Assembly (NCBI GenBank): GCA_951230915.1
Contig: OX579638.1
Location: 28,538,696 to 28,602,695 of the forward strand
Direction of reading: 5' to 3'
DNA: 64,000 bases
Source of the DNA: Antitrichia curtipendula
Lineage: Eukaryota > Streptophyta > Bryopsida > Hypnales > Leucodontaceae
How positions within the stretch are numbered: position 1 is the stretch's first letter; every line of letters begins with the position of its first letter. Under the pieces are notes generated by a model that worked only from the letters and a program-made list of their open reading frames with translations, had not been told where the DNA came from and did no database searches. Shown in pieces: positions 50,441 through 63,254 of the stretch. The position numbers and the translations under genes are program-made.

Positions 50441-53350
50441 AAACATGATGTTGAGAAGTTCATTTCTACCCACTTACCAATTAAGAGGTTGAAGCTGATA
50501 GATACAAGTTCTGCTAAAATTGAACCAAATGACTTAATTAACTAAGGCCGCTATGGATTTTGGTTAAAATTTTTACAATATAAATTGAACCATTCTAAGT
50601 GCAAGATCAAATGATGTCATTTCTAAGAACACAAGATTCATAGAAATTGGACACTAATACAAAAAATTATGGCCAAATGAAGTTTAAATATTGAAATGGT
50701 TGATTAAACTTCATCCATTTTTTTAACACACTTCTAATTTCAATTGAATTTGAAATTTGGATTCTACTATTAGGTTAAAAACTTCTAATCAAATTTTAAG
50801 TTTGGACCTGGATGGACAATGTATAACTAACTTCATCTATTTTTTAGTCTAAACTTCATCCATCATTATCTTTTAGGGTTTCAAGTATCTTCCTAAGAAT
50901 GAATTAGTTTTGGACTTTCTTGAATTCTTCCTATCCAAGTTTAAGCCTAAATTCTTCCTTAATAAAGCTCAAGTTGGATTAATTTGCTACTTCTTTGTTA
51001 TTAAAGGCATTGAATAACTTCAAGTTAGTTATTATTTTTAAATATTTTATACTTATTTCTTAAAGAGTTTGATTTTATCTATCTAAAACAATACTTCAAA
51101 ATTCATCTGCTATTTACATAAACTCCAAACTAACTTTTAACTTCACTTTTGACTATGTTCAAATCTTGTTAATTAAGACAAATTAAAGAAAAGTATAGAG
51201 TTTAGTGATATACCTCAGACCTTGCTGCATCAATTAGGTGGTCAAATATGCCTTCAAATTCAATCTTTTGTTGCATCTTATCTTTGTTCAAAAATTATGC
51301 TCATCGCTAATTTTTATAAGTTTTTTCCAATAATAAAGTTTTTGGCAATTCTACACAACTTCTATTTCATCTTCCTTCTTTTCCTTCTTCACTTCTATTT
51401 TCTCTTCTACAATATTCTGCTTCAATAATCCATATTCTAATAGTTGACTTGCAAAGCAATAAAATACTTTCTCCAGTTTCAAGAAAATTACTAGAAATGA
51501 CTAAGTTCTTGATTCCTATTCACCTCAATTGTTTTCTAATCTTGTTTGAATGACTAAATGGAATTCTTGGAGATCTCCACCTAATCCTAATTTTCTCCAA
51601 CTCCTCAACTTCTATACCATCACTTCATCCCTTCAAGCACAAAGTTCTCACTATCTTGACTTCTCTATTTCCTATCAACACTTGTTTCTTCACTTCCTTC
51701 TAACTCTTATTGCAATTTGAGCTTGAGATAATCTACTCTTCTTCCTTCACCACTTACTTGAGCTTCCTCCTATCTCCTTGTTTCTTTATCACCAACTACA
51801 CAAAAGATGATATTTAGTGTCTTGTACACTAAATACGAAGGCATACACTAAAAGCCAATTACCCTATGAAAGTAAGTAACATTAAATGTCAATTCAAACA
51901 CTAAATGTGAACCAGAGTTGTCATATCAGACGGAATATCACTGTTCACGGACAGAATCGGACCGATTAAGGCTAGGCGGCTGCAAACTTCAGAGCCTTGT
52001 AACTTTTGCAAAAATTCTTCAAATCAGGAAAATGAGATGTTTTTCGGCATCTAAAGTTTTTGTAGATGCCGAAAAACATCTCATTTTCCTTATTTGAAGA
52101 ATTTTTGCAAAAGTTACAAGGCTCTGAAGTTTGCAGCCGGCACATTCAAGTCTAACACTAATTGTGGACAAGTTCAGATTTAGTGTTGTAGCTAGTAGGG
52201 GGGTAAAAACACTAAATGTCACTCAACACTAAATATCATCTTTGGTGTAGTCCTTCCTCTCCTCTACTTGATTTAGCTTGCTAATTTGCCTTTATTTCAC
52301 TAACTAGTTCCTTATTAATAAATTTAAATTTGAGTCCAAAGTCTCTAGAGTGGCTCGAAGGCCTGGAGCACCGACATTGGCTCAACAGGCCTTTGTGGCT
52401 CAACTTCTGCGAGTTTGTGACCACCAGCCCAATCTTTGCAACCCTTGGCCTAGCCTTGGCCCCTATATATTGATTTGGGCGTTCTCAGCACCTGCAAGGT
52501 TTGGCAAATGGGGGGTTCTTTGGGCAACTGGGGGATTTCTTTGGCAAACTAGGATTTTCAAGGGCAAATGGGGGGGTATTTGGCAATGGGGGGGTTCTCT
52601 TTTGCAAATTCTAGTTCTAGAGAATGCAAATATCACTCATGGATTCAAGATGACTCTTGGTCATGTTCTATGCTAAGTAGATAATCAATTGTTAAGTTAC
52701 TTTTGGATTCTAAACTTTGGATGTTTCCAACCACATTTTGGAAACTAAACTTTGGATTAAAACACAAGAGAGGCTCAAAGCTTCGCCATTGGTTTGGAAT
52801 TTACAGAAACTCTTAGACTCTAAAATCAGAAATGGTCAAAGCTTTGCTGTTGGTTTGGATTTTACACCAAAGTATAAGACTCTAGAACTAAGGAGGTCAA
52901 AAATTTGCCATGTTTTAAACAACTACCATGACAACTATAAGACTTTGAACAAGGTTAGTACTCAACAAAATTTGGAATACACACACAAATTAGTATAGTT
53001 TGGATTAGTACAAACACTTGTTATTAGAATTCAAAATACACACAAGTTAATTTAACACTTATTAGTATAAAAATACTCAAGACTCCACACTAAGGCCCTC
53101 CAAAATGGCATCGCCAAGGTACAATGGAGGCTGCTTTAGAATTAGTACAACAAAATTTTAAAAAATCTAAGAAACTCCAACAAACTGCAACACGGTTAGT
53201 AGAAACAACTCCACAAACTCAAGATGGGGTTAAGATTTGAAGGGACCCCAATGTCTTACGAAGCTTGTCAAAACAACAACAATAGAGCTTAAAATGCTCC
53301 TAAAACACATACGTTTGTCAACTTGGCTCTAAATGGCCAAAAATCAAACT
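50441..53350 (-). repeat. Decayed LTR-retroelement-like tract, reverse orientation
   Basis: The reverse complement of 52720-53350 resembles 5720-6220: a ggttcatttag start, a tgg(g)gtcccttcaaatctta block, then repeats with aaagctttga. The reverse complement of 50450-51760 resembles 6650-8150 (purine-rich, with gatgaagttt repeats). It is interrupted by the MITE at 51796-52250. No gag or pol frame survives, so classification rests on shared sequence and the LTR-like promoter of the other copy. Confidence 0.35.
51796..52250. mobile_element. Compound MITE with CTACAC...AAAGATGATATTTAGTGT ends
   Basis: The outer inverted ends (CTACACAAAAGATGATATTT at 51796 and its near-exact reverse complement ending 52250) are joined to further inward repeats of an acactaaatg word. 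Nested inside is a second foldback, 51977-52139, with arms of about 76 bp and an 11-base loop (52053-52063). The arms mirror exactly in coordinates. The target duplication is unclear. Confidence 0.65.
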
Positions 53351-53689
53351 AAATGAACCCAAATGGTGTCAATGTGCCAGAACATGGCTACATAGGATGT
53401 TATGGGATTTGCACATGTATGGGCTTTATGAAAATTTTAGAACCTCTAATAGAATTCCACAAAAGATGTGCAAGTTCATATTCTCATTTTGCACATGCAA
53501 AGAAGGAGAATCAAATCCTACTATCTCCTTTAATTTTCGGTGAATAGAAAATCTTTCATACAGAAAGGAATCTTGGCAAACCAATTTGTTGTTAGACTCC
53601 TAGCGTGATTTCCACCTCAAAACACCGTACTCTGGTTGTAGATGCCTTCCATTGGTCCATCTTGAGTTTTCTCCACTCTTTGGATGATA

Positions 53690-54316
53690 CTCTTTGCAGA
53701 GCAGACCTATTAATCTTCATGACAACACTAGATTCACAAGTCACCAGTCTAGTTACACAATAATTTATGCAAATTAGGCAAGAAGAGGAGTTAAGAGAAG
53801 CTTCTAGAGTGTAGGGCGGAAGAAAAATTGCAAAGGGCCCAAAGAATGGTAGAGAATGAGGTCAATCAAAGAGCAGAAATAAAGGCAATTGAAGAAATTG
53901 CAGCAATTTAAGAAAGGGACTACATTGAAACCGCTAGCTAGATGGCAAAAAGACAAGTTGCCTTCATCGATAACGAGAATGATGAGTATGAACATCTATA
54001 TGATGAACAAGAAGACAAGTTTGATGAAGAGTACATTGTACCAGCAACATAGTTTGTTGTAGATGAAAGGGAAGAGCCGGAGCAGGGATACTTTGGCGGC
54101 AGCTAGGGATTCAGGGAAGACAATGTTGACCTTGAGGGAAATTGTATGGAGCCCTTTGTAGACAGAGTGCTTATTGATGGTAACTGGAGACAAGGTATAG
54201 GGAGGCAACTACTTTGTGGCGGCAACAACAACTTCAGGGGAAAGAATTGCAATGTTGGCAGTTCTTATTTTGAACATCAAAGCACTATTGTGAGATACAA
54301 GTGTTGAACCCTCTCT
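53690..54316 (+). pseudogene. Decayed coding sequence, unrecognised
   Basis: A frame with several stops still reads as protein-like: AEEKLQRAQRMVENEVNQRA (from about 53816), then an acidic stretch with NENDEYEHLYDEQEDKFDEE, then VDEREEPEQGYFGG and GNCMEPFVDRVLIDGNWRQG. The upstream part (QEEELREASRV, about 53770) is in another frame, so there is at least one frameshift. The glutamate-rich, coiled-coil-like start followed by an acidic middle could come from a retrotransposon gag or a host protein; I cannot tell which. Confidence 0.35.
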
Positions 54317-54649
54317 CTCTCTACATCTTGCAAGTTTTAGATTAGTTAATTGTTATGTTGGAGGTATGGCTAGTTGGAATAAAGCTGAAAGATATTTGTT
54401 GCATATAGTCCCATTGCTCTTAGATAGATCTCAAGCACACCTCAAACACACCTCAAGCACACTTTGATTTTTTTTAAAATTTGAATACAATTTTTCAACA
54501 CAATTTTTTTTTAATTTTGATTCAAATGCAATGAAAAAAATAAAAGTATGCTTGAGGTGTAATTGAGGTCTACTTCAAATACACTTCAAGGGTCTATAGG
54601 TTGATGAGCTATAGAACAATTTGGCCACCACAATATTTTGTTAATAGTT

Positions 54650-54775
54650 TTGTTTTTACTTTTATTTTTGTTATTAATTTAATTTTTAATTTAATTTAAT
54701 TTTTAATTTAATTTAATTTTTAATTTAATTTAATTTTTAATTTAATTTATTTTTAATTTTTAATTTATACACTTA
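54650..54775. repeat. AT-only tandem repeat
   Basis: About five copies of a unit near 22 bases built from taatttaatttaattttt. Low-complexity minisatellite with no coding content. Confidence 0.8.
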
Positions 54776-55129
54776 ATATTTGTTTGGCATACTATTTTAG
54801 TATGTTAAATAAATTTTAAAGTAGTACTAATAAAAATAAGACGTGTGGGTCCTAGAGAATCACCTACAAAAATCAATATTAAATAAACAAAATCTTTGAG
54901 AAAAATTACATTTGAAAGTCATTTAAAAAAATTGTATAATAGATTTTGAGAAGACGTAAATTGATTGTGGTTATACATGTCATGTCCTCTAACCTCAATG
55001 TTTCAATGACCTCAATTATAGATTTGACATGTAGCTCGTTCTAGGCTTTGAAATTGGATAGGGAATTGCAAGGTTATGGGAATTGGTTATGGTTATTGCA
55101 TTACATATGTCCTTTTGATTTATTAATGT

Positions 55130-55640
55130 TTTGATTAATCGCACCGTCATTGGCATTTGTTGTTTGTTGAATGTGCTTGTGGTTGTTGTGGTTTCGCTTT
55201 CTTTGTGTCATTGTTGTTGCAAGGAATGCAAATGTAGAAGGGTTTGGGAGCTTTGGGGACTGGTTTTGGATTTTGATGGTGGAAAAAGGATTTGCAAGGG
55301 TTTGGGGTTTAGTTATGGTTATTTCTATGTTGAAAGATATATAGTGGTGTGACAAAGGTTATATTTTTTTGTTGGCAGTGTTTATGGTTATTGAGTTTTT
55401 GATTGCTATTGTAGGGATGCAAGCAATTTTGCAAGAGTTGGAGGTCCTAGTTATGGATTTTTTGATATTGACAAATATAGTGTTATGACAAAGATTATGT
55501 TTTATAATTAGTGGTGTTTGTGGGTGTTGAGTTTTTATTGCTATTGTAGAGATGCAAATGTGGACACCAATTTTGCAAGGATTTGGAGATTGGTCACAAT
55601 TCTGGTTGTTTTGTATTAACAAAGATGATGTGTGCTTTGT
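55130..55640. repeat. Diverged tandem segmental repeat
   Basis: Three to four segments of about 130 bases share the order ttgttg..., ggatgcaa/gaatgcaaatgt, ttgcaagg(g/a)tttgg, ggttatg, and gtg(t/g)(t/g)gacaaagattatgt. The open frames in both directions here are by-products of the repeat. It ends just before the 6PGDH pseudogene. Confidence 0.45.
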
Positions 55641-55671
55641 GATCTTATAAAGATCGTCATTTCAGACCACA

Positions 55672-57342
55672 ATGGCAGAAGTAGTGTCAAGAATCGACTT
55701 GGTTGGCCTAGCCAAGATGGGCCAAAACCTCGCTTGCAACAGCACAGTGAAAGGTTTGTTGATCTTTGACTACAACCACACTAACGCCAAAATAGACGAG
55801 ACCATGGAACATGCAAAGGAAGAAGGCAATTTGCCTGTCACTGGCTATTACAGCTCCAAAGATTTTGTCCATCCCATCCAAAAGCCCTACTCCATCATCA
55901 TCCTTGTGAAAGGTTGCACCCTCATCGATCAAACAATCCAAATGCTCTCGCAATACATACAGCCTAGCTACTACATCATTGAAGGGGGAAACAAATGGTA
56001 CAAGAATACAAAAAGGCAAGCCAAGCAGGTTGTAGAGCAGAGATTGTTTTAGCTTGGAATGGAGGTGTTAGGAGAGAAAGAAGAGGCTTACAATGAACCT
56101 CCAATGATGCTTTGGAATGAGGCTTAATAAATGAAGAATTGTACACAACATTTGTTGAGTGGAACAAGGGTGAGCTTGAGAGTTTCTTAATTGAGATCAC
56201 TCATGACATCTTCTACGTCAAGGATAATAACGATGACGGGTTTCTCGTTGACAAGATCCTCATCAAGTATGTATACCCCTCATGACCAACATTTAATTGC
56301 TCAATTTTTGTTTAACTCTAAAAATTTCGTTGAAGGCTACCAATTTTGGTAAATCTTGCAAACTAGGTTTGTTATGTTGTTTGTTACAATATAGAAATTC
56401 TAGCAATTTATAAAAACTTATGCTGAATTTGGTTCAAAATTTGCATCTCCTCTTTCCATTTCCTACAAGCTTGTAGTTAGACCAAAAATTTGTCAAAACT
56501 CTAGTGATATCTAGCCAAAAAGAGAACCAATGGTAGAATTCCCCCTTATAACTAGTAGTTGCCAAAGTCATATTTTCTTTACGTTAGACTTGAAAAAGCT
56601 TGAATGTGGAATTAAGGCCGCAATTTGTGTTGATATTGGACAGGTATGAAAGGAATTGGGAAATGGATAGTCCAGCAACCCACGGAGCTTTCAATTGTTG
56701 CCTCCACCATCGCAGCCTCTCTTTATTCACGTTCTTTTCAAGCTTGAAAGAAGAGCTTCTGGAAGCTGCCAGGATCTTCAAATAAGGTGGTGTTGAGGAC
56801 ATCCTAGTTGTGAAGGATTTGGACAAGAAGCAATTGGTCGACAACGTTTGCAAAGCGCTCTACGCATCAAAGATTTGCAGCTACACGCAAGGTTAATTCT
56901 GATTCACGCCAAGAGCATTGAGCAAGATTGGAACCTCGATTTGGATGAGCTGACTCGCATGTGGAAAAGAAGTTGTATCATCTTAGCAAAATTTCTCAAC
57001 CAAATCAAACAAGCTTATAATCGTACCCCAAAGTTGGCTTCCCTTCTGATTGATTATGAGTTTACTGAGGAGATGTTTGAGCATCAATTTGCTTGGCAGA
57101 GAGTGGTGAGCTTAGCAATTGAGGTCGGCATTTCCACTCTTGGCACGACTGCTTCACTTGCATATTTTGATACTTACCGAAGGGGTCGTCTGCATGCTAA
57201 TCTTGTGCAAGCACAACAAGACTACTTTGGTGCGCATACATACGATCACGTGGATAGGCCTAGATCCTCCCATACCAATTGGTTCAACATTGCAAAACAA
57301 TTTATGAACGAATCCAAGGAGCTTGTGCATTCAAGACTTTAA
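55672..57342 (+). pseudogene. 6-phosphogluconate dehydrogenase (decarboxylating), decayed copy with intron
   Basis: In working form this enzyme oxidises 6-phosphogluconate to ribulose 5-phosphate with NADP in the pentose phosphate pathway. The N-terminal part (55672-56049) keeps the dinucleotide-fold start DLVGLAKMGQNLA and the motifs EGGNKWY and REKA-like KRQAKQ. It is broken by a stop at 56050-56052, after which the same frame reads LGMEVLGEKEEA and PPMML. About 70 codons are then missing, including the GGSGNFVKMxHNG catalytic lysine segment. Similarity resumes at about 56132 ([20 protein letters not shown]) up to 56264. An intron with a GTATGT donor follows, and after its acceptor (about 56641) comes KGIGKWIVQQ. 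Frameshifts near 56745 and 56892 and a stop at about 56786 follow. The C-terminus (LIHAKSIEQDWNLDLDEL to TASLAYFDTYRR, DYFGAHTY and the final stop at 57342) is well preserved. An intron is retained, so this is not a retrocopy. It cannot encode an active enzyme. Confidence 0.88.
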
Positions 57343-58420
57343 ATACCAGGTACACAACATGAGATTCTACTTAGATCTACTTGGAGATTCTTGTACAAGT
57401 AAAGGTGGATAGAAGGGTCAATTAGAAGTGTTGCTTACCAATGATCTCAAAACTAGTTTATGGAATTTAATGCAGTATGTTACCTAGTTTTACAAAATTC
57501 AGTGCAACATGCTATCTTCAAAACAAACATGCAACAATTTTGGCTATATTGAGAGTGAATAATATATAAAAAAATAAAAATAAAAATATTTTGCAAGTTG
57601 CAAAGGATTAATAGGAGTATTATAACACAAAACTGACTAAATAGCTTCTAATTTTGATGTGACTATCAAATTCTATTGTTTGTTGTAGTCTTGGCTAAAA
57701 TCTATTTTTTTCAAGGATTTTCTCCAATGTACATTTAGCTACATGAAATTTAAGTAGCAATTGAGAGAATTTTAGCCAGTTCTGTGAATATTGTTGCTTA
57801 CATTGGAAAAAACACAATTGGGGGGAGTGAATAGGTGTAGAGTGATTTTGCACTTCCAACCCATCCAACATCAGACTCAGAGATGTATTCTTGAGGATCT
57901 TAAACCCTTAATTCCACCTAGCGCCTACTACTAGTTTGGCAAAAAGTTTGACAAACGGCTTTTGTAGACTCCAATTGTCCAGGTTATCGGTTGTAGGGAA
58001 ACGTCTATCTCTTGCAGAAAACCATAAGCCATTGTCTACGCTATGAAGAACATGAATCGCCTTTTAAAGAGCCCTGCTCATAACAAGATTTGCACACAGA
58101 GTTCAAAGCAAACGCAACGCTAGGGATTTGACACTCCTTATGGCGTCTTTAGATATGCCAAAGGAGCTCAACAATGCTCATAACTTTAGTTTGATTGTTG
58201 CCAATCGAACAAATGCTAACAATTTACAACAATCAAGTGTCGATCTCTTGAATGGGTGACAATAGTCAACCACACAGAGGTTCCGAGGTTCTTAAGTGTT
58301 GTCTCAAGCTTGTTCCCATATTCCTACAATATCCCCAAAGTTCCCAAGTTAGCAGAGCGTCTGCGTCTTCTAAAAATAGTGATATCACTCACGCTATAAA
58401 ACATTATTGCTATCGATAAT
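57343..58420. other. AT-rich intergenic DNA, nothing recognised
   Basis: Moderately AT-rich sequence following the pseudogene. No gene, RNA or mobile-element ends were recognised. Confidence 0.5.
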
Positions 58421-60206
58421 TTAATCCCTAAAGGTTCAAAGTCCTAGAATGGATATTTAAGAATTTTGGAAAAGTTCATGTGGTATCAATTTCTACAAAA
58501 AAAATTTGAAATTTCTTTTGGAGGTAAGAAAATGCATTTCTTTTATACAAATATAATTTGTATTTCAATATCTACCTAGTAAAACAATTCCCTCAAATGC
58601 TCAAATACTTGATTTCGAGCAACAAGAAATATTTCAAAAATTCTAAAAATAATTAATTTTTAAATTAAAAATTATATTCATATCTACTTAAAAATCTTTG
58701 CTTTATTCAATTTACATTAGGCAAGTGATTGTTATAAAGAGACTTATTTTGCATGCAATCAATGCATCTTTCTAAAAAGAATATCATTAAAATTTTGCTT
58801 TTGGATTCAATTTTCACAAATTTTCAAAACATGAAGTTCCATTGCATATAGATTATTTGCTAAAACAATCTCAATGTTTCATTAGGATGGACATGTTTCA
58901 ATTCCATAGTAGACCTATTCTTGATTTAATTTAATTTTCTATCTTGTATTTAATTCTACTCAACAATTTTTTAAAGGTGAAAATCAACTTCTTTTTTTCC
59001 AAAAAAAACTTGAATTCTCAACTCAATTTTTCACCATAGAGATTAAACCTCAAAACTATGTAGTGCAAAAAATCTAAGTAAAACCTCCAAGGACCAATAG
59101 CATACAATTTGTCCTCTTCAAGTTTTCAATGACAAATTCTTGGTAGGATGAAACAAATCTCAATATTTTGTAAGCTAGAATCTTGTAGAATAAAAAGTTT
59201 ACATACTTGTTGCATTTCCCGACTTTCAAAATTTAAATGTGAGAAGTATTTTAACTTTAATTTATAAAATATAATCTAATAGAAAAAAAGAGCAAATATA
59301 ATGTATTTCCAATGAAAGGAATAGTAGGGATGGATAAAATCATTTTCTCAAACATTTCTAATCTTTGTTTTGCACAAAAAATTGGGTTTGGAGAACTCTT
59401 TTCAAATTTGTACTTTTAATAATTTAAAAATAAAAGGTTCAATATGGTGTGATTAAGAACACAAATAATTAGAATGATTCCAATTTTTATAGATATTCCA
59501 AATAATATGCTAATAACATCAGTTGTTAAATTTCAAAAACTGACACATACATTATTTTTTTTAATTTTGTAGGATCCAATTTGGTCAATTTTGACTTTCT
59601 ACTGCTTATTTTGAAAATTTGAGATATATTTTTATTTCTCAAATTTTTTAATTAAAAAATATTACATTGGCCTTGAATTATAATGTAATTTTTTTGGAGG
59701 GGATAAAAAAACACTATTCATTTTCTAATAATTTTTCTTCCCCCCAAGCTGCATTTTTTGTCTATAAAGTTGATCATCCAAAATTATAATAATCTAAAAA
59801 TACAATGGTCAAAATTTTCCACAATTAATTCCATGCATAGTAGTCTTTACTTTTTTATTTTTAAAATTAAAAATTTCACGCACATCCATTGAAAACCTCC
59901 ATTATCAAAAAGTTGAGCAAAAAGTTATTGGGCCTTGAGGGGTTAAAGGATTTAAAGTATGAAAACTTAAGATTGTTAAATTTTTCTTAAAACTCATGTT
60001 TTTGACTTTGAATGCTAATATTTTGCAATCTACATAGTCAAAAAACTTGAAAAAATTTCCACACATTGTCACACAAGTCTTATGGAAGATACTATGGTTG
60101 AATATGCCAAAAAATTAAAAATTCATTGTAGTTCTTTACACTAGAAATGACATTTTTGGAGTGTCTTTTGAAAGAATATAGTTAGGTATGAACTTTTAGA
60201 GGTTAA
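58421..60206. mobile_element. TTAA-family transposon (copy K, outer), split by a second member
   Basis: It starts TTAA-TCCCTAAAGGTTC and ends GAACTTTTAGAGG-TTAA. Its two halves align with copy E in inverse order around an insertion at 59079-59946: left of it a gatattaaacctcaaaact...gtagtgcaaaa block, right of it tttttcttaaaactcatg and an attttgcaatcta block. Without the insert it would be about 920 bp, the normal size of the family. Confidence 0.6.
59079..59946. mobile_element. TTAA-family transposon nested in copy K
   Basis: Its ends (TAAAACCTCCAAGGACCAATAG at the left; reverse of the right end TTAACCCCTCAAGGCCCAATAA) pair over about 22 positions with a few changes. Sequence on either side joins into a normal copy K. 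It is about 868 bp and non-coding, and is the younger of the two by position. Confidence 0.55.
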
Positions 60207-62890
60207 CCCCTAAAACTTTTTAACTATATTTCACCCAAAAACTTTTAAAATGGGCCTTTTAAGATGGAAAAGGTCCCTAATAAATGACAAATGAAATCTT
60301 GTTGCATCTCACCGTCAAGATCTAGTGGTAGACTACTTCATTATAGTTGTAGTAAAAAAATGGAAGGTTTTAAGATTGCAAAATTATAGCGTTTGAAGTT
60401 CAATTTTTTTTTTTGGAGGGGCATCCAAATTCCAATTTGGGCAATTTTTTGCACAAGTTAATTTCACTTTTATGCTTGAATTAGTTTTGCTCTCTTTTGT
60501 AACAAAGTTGGCCATATGTTCAAAAAAATTCATAACATTTCAAATTGGGGAACGTGTATCCCAAAATTCCAATAGGGAACTAGCTTCAAGAAAAATCTCA
60601 TACAGAGCCCTTTTTTCAACAATTTATGACTTCCTTATCCAATAATTTCTTGAAAATGTGAATGATGGAGTTCTAGAGTTCAATTAGATTTAGAAGAAGA
60701 AAAAAAATCAGCCAAAATATCAAACTTTGGCAAGCTTAATCAATCTAAGGTAGATTTAGCCCAATTCCATCACAATTCAGTTTTGCACCTTACATTTGGC
60801 CCAAATTTCATCTATTCAAACATCCAAATTTGTCCATAAATTAGTCAAATTTGTCTAGAAATCTGACAAAATCAGTGCAATAATATCATTAAGGGTAGCA
60901 TATCAATACATGATTGGTGAATACCAAAGTACTAATAGATACATAAAGAGGTGGTCATGGAATGTTAATAGGACGTTTATAACTCCACTCTATAGGTGTT
61001 TTGTAATTTCAAGGTTGAACACTTCAAAAATTTACAAAAATTACAATTTTGATCGAAAAATTATAATTTCACTGGGATTTGATTCATGAAACAAGCATAC
61101 ACCTCTGAAAAATATGTGACCCTCTTGGAATTGGCCCCAAGATAGTCAAATTGCAAATCAAGGTGCTAATAGGCTTGTTTACCTTATATTCAAGTTGAAA
61201 GAAAGGGTTATTGGGCTTGGCATGGAAGGAGGTTGAGTCAGGTTGGGTTAGGAAAGTCCAAATTATCTTGATCATTGACACTAGATCACGTTCTCCTTGA
61301 TTTAGAAGATGTTCCCCTTTCCCTTGATTTTAAAAAGGATTCATGCTTTATGAACTGTAATATTATGATATTCGGCATTATATTTAAAGGAATTCAAAAT
61401 ATATGGTAGTAGTACCACATAGCTTCTAATCCACTTTTTTTAATGCATTGAGATGAGTAAAGAAACTCTTTGTATAAGTGGAGTGATATGAGGTAAAACA
61501 ACCCATGATGGATATATAAATTAGAATTACTAGGAACTCAACCGCTCATAGTTAAGTAAAAAATAAGGAATTTCATTAAAATGGCATATTTCATATGCCA
61601 TTTTTTTATTGCGGCATCTAAACCATAAAAGTGCCATCTAGGATTGGTATAAATTTCAGATATCTTGAATTGATATAGATTTCAAACATCTAGGACTAGG
61701 ATAGATTTCAAACCACATGCTCTAAAATTCAAAAGTGCTTTTTAGGACCGGTGTAGATTTCAGACATCTAAGACACATGTGCATTTTAGGCTACATAGTC
61801 TAAACCGTAAAAAATGCCAAAATTGCGGAATGGCGCCATTTTAATGAAATTCTCCATAAAACTAGGAATTGTGTTCAAATTATAATTTCAAGACACATTT
61901 GGGCATAGTACAATAATTTTTTCAAAGAAAATTTGAGTTAAAGAAGGTTGGAAAATCAAGTTAATTATTATCTTCCAAAACCTGTTTGACATTTCAAATA
62001 TCCAATCAACAGTTATGGACAAATTTTAGAGAGGGGTTGAAAGGGACATTTTTTTTGACATTTTCTAACATCCCCTCTAAATTTGTCTATGATTTTTTTT
62101 GGAATCTTAAAATCACAAATGTATTTTTGGAGATGAAATTTAGCTTGATTTCCTATTTTTTTAGTTCAAAATTTTAAGATAAAGTTATTCTACTATAGAT
62201 TGCCAAAATGAGGCTTCATTCCTACATTTTGACAATGAGCAGTCAAGCTCTCATCTTCAAATTATTCCATGTCCTTTAAAGATTCATCATGGACAATGGA
62301 TTTGATTTTTAAAATGACCTCTCCACCTTTCATTCCTTTGAATGTTAATGAAGCATTTGCTCTATTTAGCCATCAAATCATTTTGGATGGTAGTTTGTCA
62401 AATGGAATATTTGTTATTGGCTCAATGGATTTTTTGGTGTTTCAATTTCTTAATTTTCAAATGTGCTAGTTAGGAGTAACTGCCACATTAGGCCAAAGGA
62501 AGCCATAGAGCACTTTCTTCTTTGCCACCATGTCCTAGTATTTGTGACAAATTTATAGTTCAAAAAAATGTCAATGAAGTACTTGGCCTAAATCTGAGTT
62601 GAAACTTTCCTATGTCCCTACACAAGCTCTTTTGGGCATAGAATTGCAATTTTTTCTCTAGTGTACACCCCCCACCCTTGTTGCCTCTATCCATTGAAAA
62701 TGACATTTTCCTCTATAACTACTCATGGACAAATTCAAATGAAAAAAATTGGTGGAGTAGCAAGGTATTCTTCATCCCCACATCTAAATAACACTGAAAA
62801 AAATATAGTGAATTCTTGTGTTGGTAGTAAGTTGCCAAAAATTGTTATGGTGCCAAAAAATGTTGTTTGGTCCTCTATAGGATAAAAAAT
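60203..62890. mobile_element. TTAA-family long copy L, with an inserted MITE
   Basis: It begins TTAACCCCTAAAAC directly at the end of copy K, sharing the TTAA, and its start resembles copy I (ttttaactatat, aaaacttttaaaa). Near 62820-62875 come the family's inner end blocks (agttgccaaaaattgttatgg, TTTGGTCCTCTATAGG), with a degraded terminus. If these are its two ends the copy is about 2.7 kb, of which about 290 bp is the MITE at 61567-61854. No transposase frame was recognised. Confidence 0.4.
61567..61854. mobile_element. MITE with GGAATTTCATTAAAATGG ends
   Basis: Terminal inverted repeats of about 24 bases (GGAATTTCATTAAAATGGC at the left, its near-exact complement at the right) enclose about 240 bp. 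The inside has repeats of a gatttca(g/a)acatct word. It is a relative of 26741-26958 and is more complete. No clear target duplication was seen. Confidence 0.65.
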
Positions 62891-63254
62891 TGAAGAATTG
62901 GGTATGAGAGGAGATTTAAGTAGGGATTGGCCATCACTTTTGTGGCAATTCCAAATGACATAAGGTAGGCACCCCCAAAATGGCACCTGACCTTAAAGTG
63001 CCATCTACAGGTTGTGTACATTTCCAAAATCAGTTAAGTACCTATTTGGATGGAGCGCTTTCAGAAACAAACTTTGACCCTTAATAACTTTTGCATACGA
63101 TGTCCAAATGCCACGTTCTCTGGTGCGTTGGAACCTCCTTTCACTTGCCAACAAGAATATATGAAAATTTGACCAGTCTAATAGTAGTAACTAGGCTCAG
63201 TAGCAAAAAGTGGCGGTTTTGGGTGTACCCACCTTACTAAGGTAAACCAACCCT

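Noticed and set aside
52350..52676. 108-codon open frame rich in tryptophan and glycine
   Set aside because: It derives from repeated ggcaaatggggg words in the decayed retroelement-like tract and has no similarity to a family.
54661..54770. AT-only repeat considered as a matrix attachment region or origin
   Set aside because: Composition alone does not support a function; it is a simple tandem repeat.
55101..55622. Open frames on both strands before the 6PGDH pseudogene
   Set aside because: They arise from diverged tandem repeats and match no protein.
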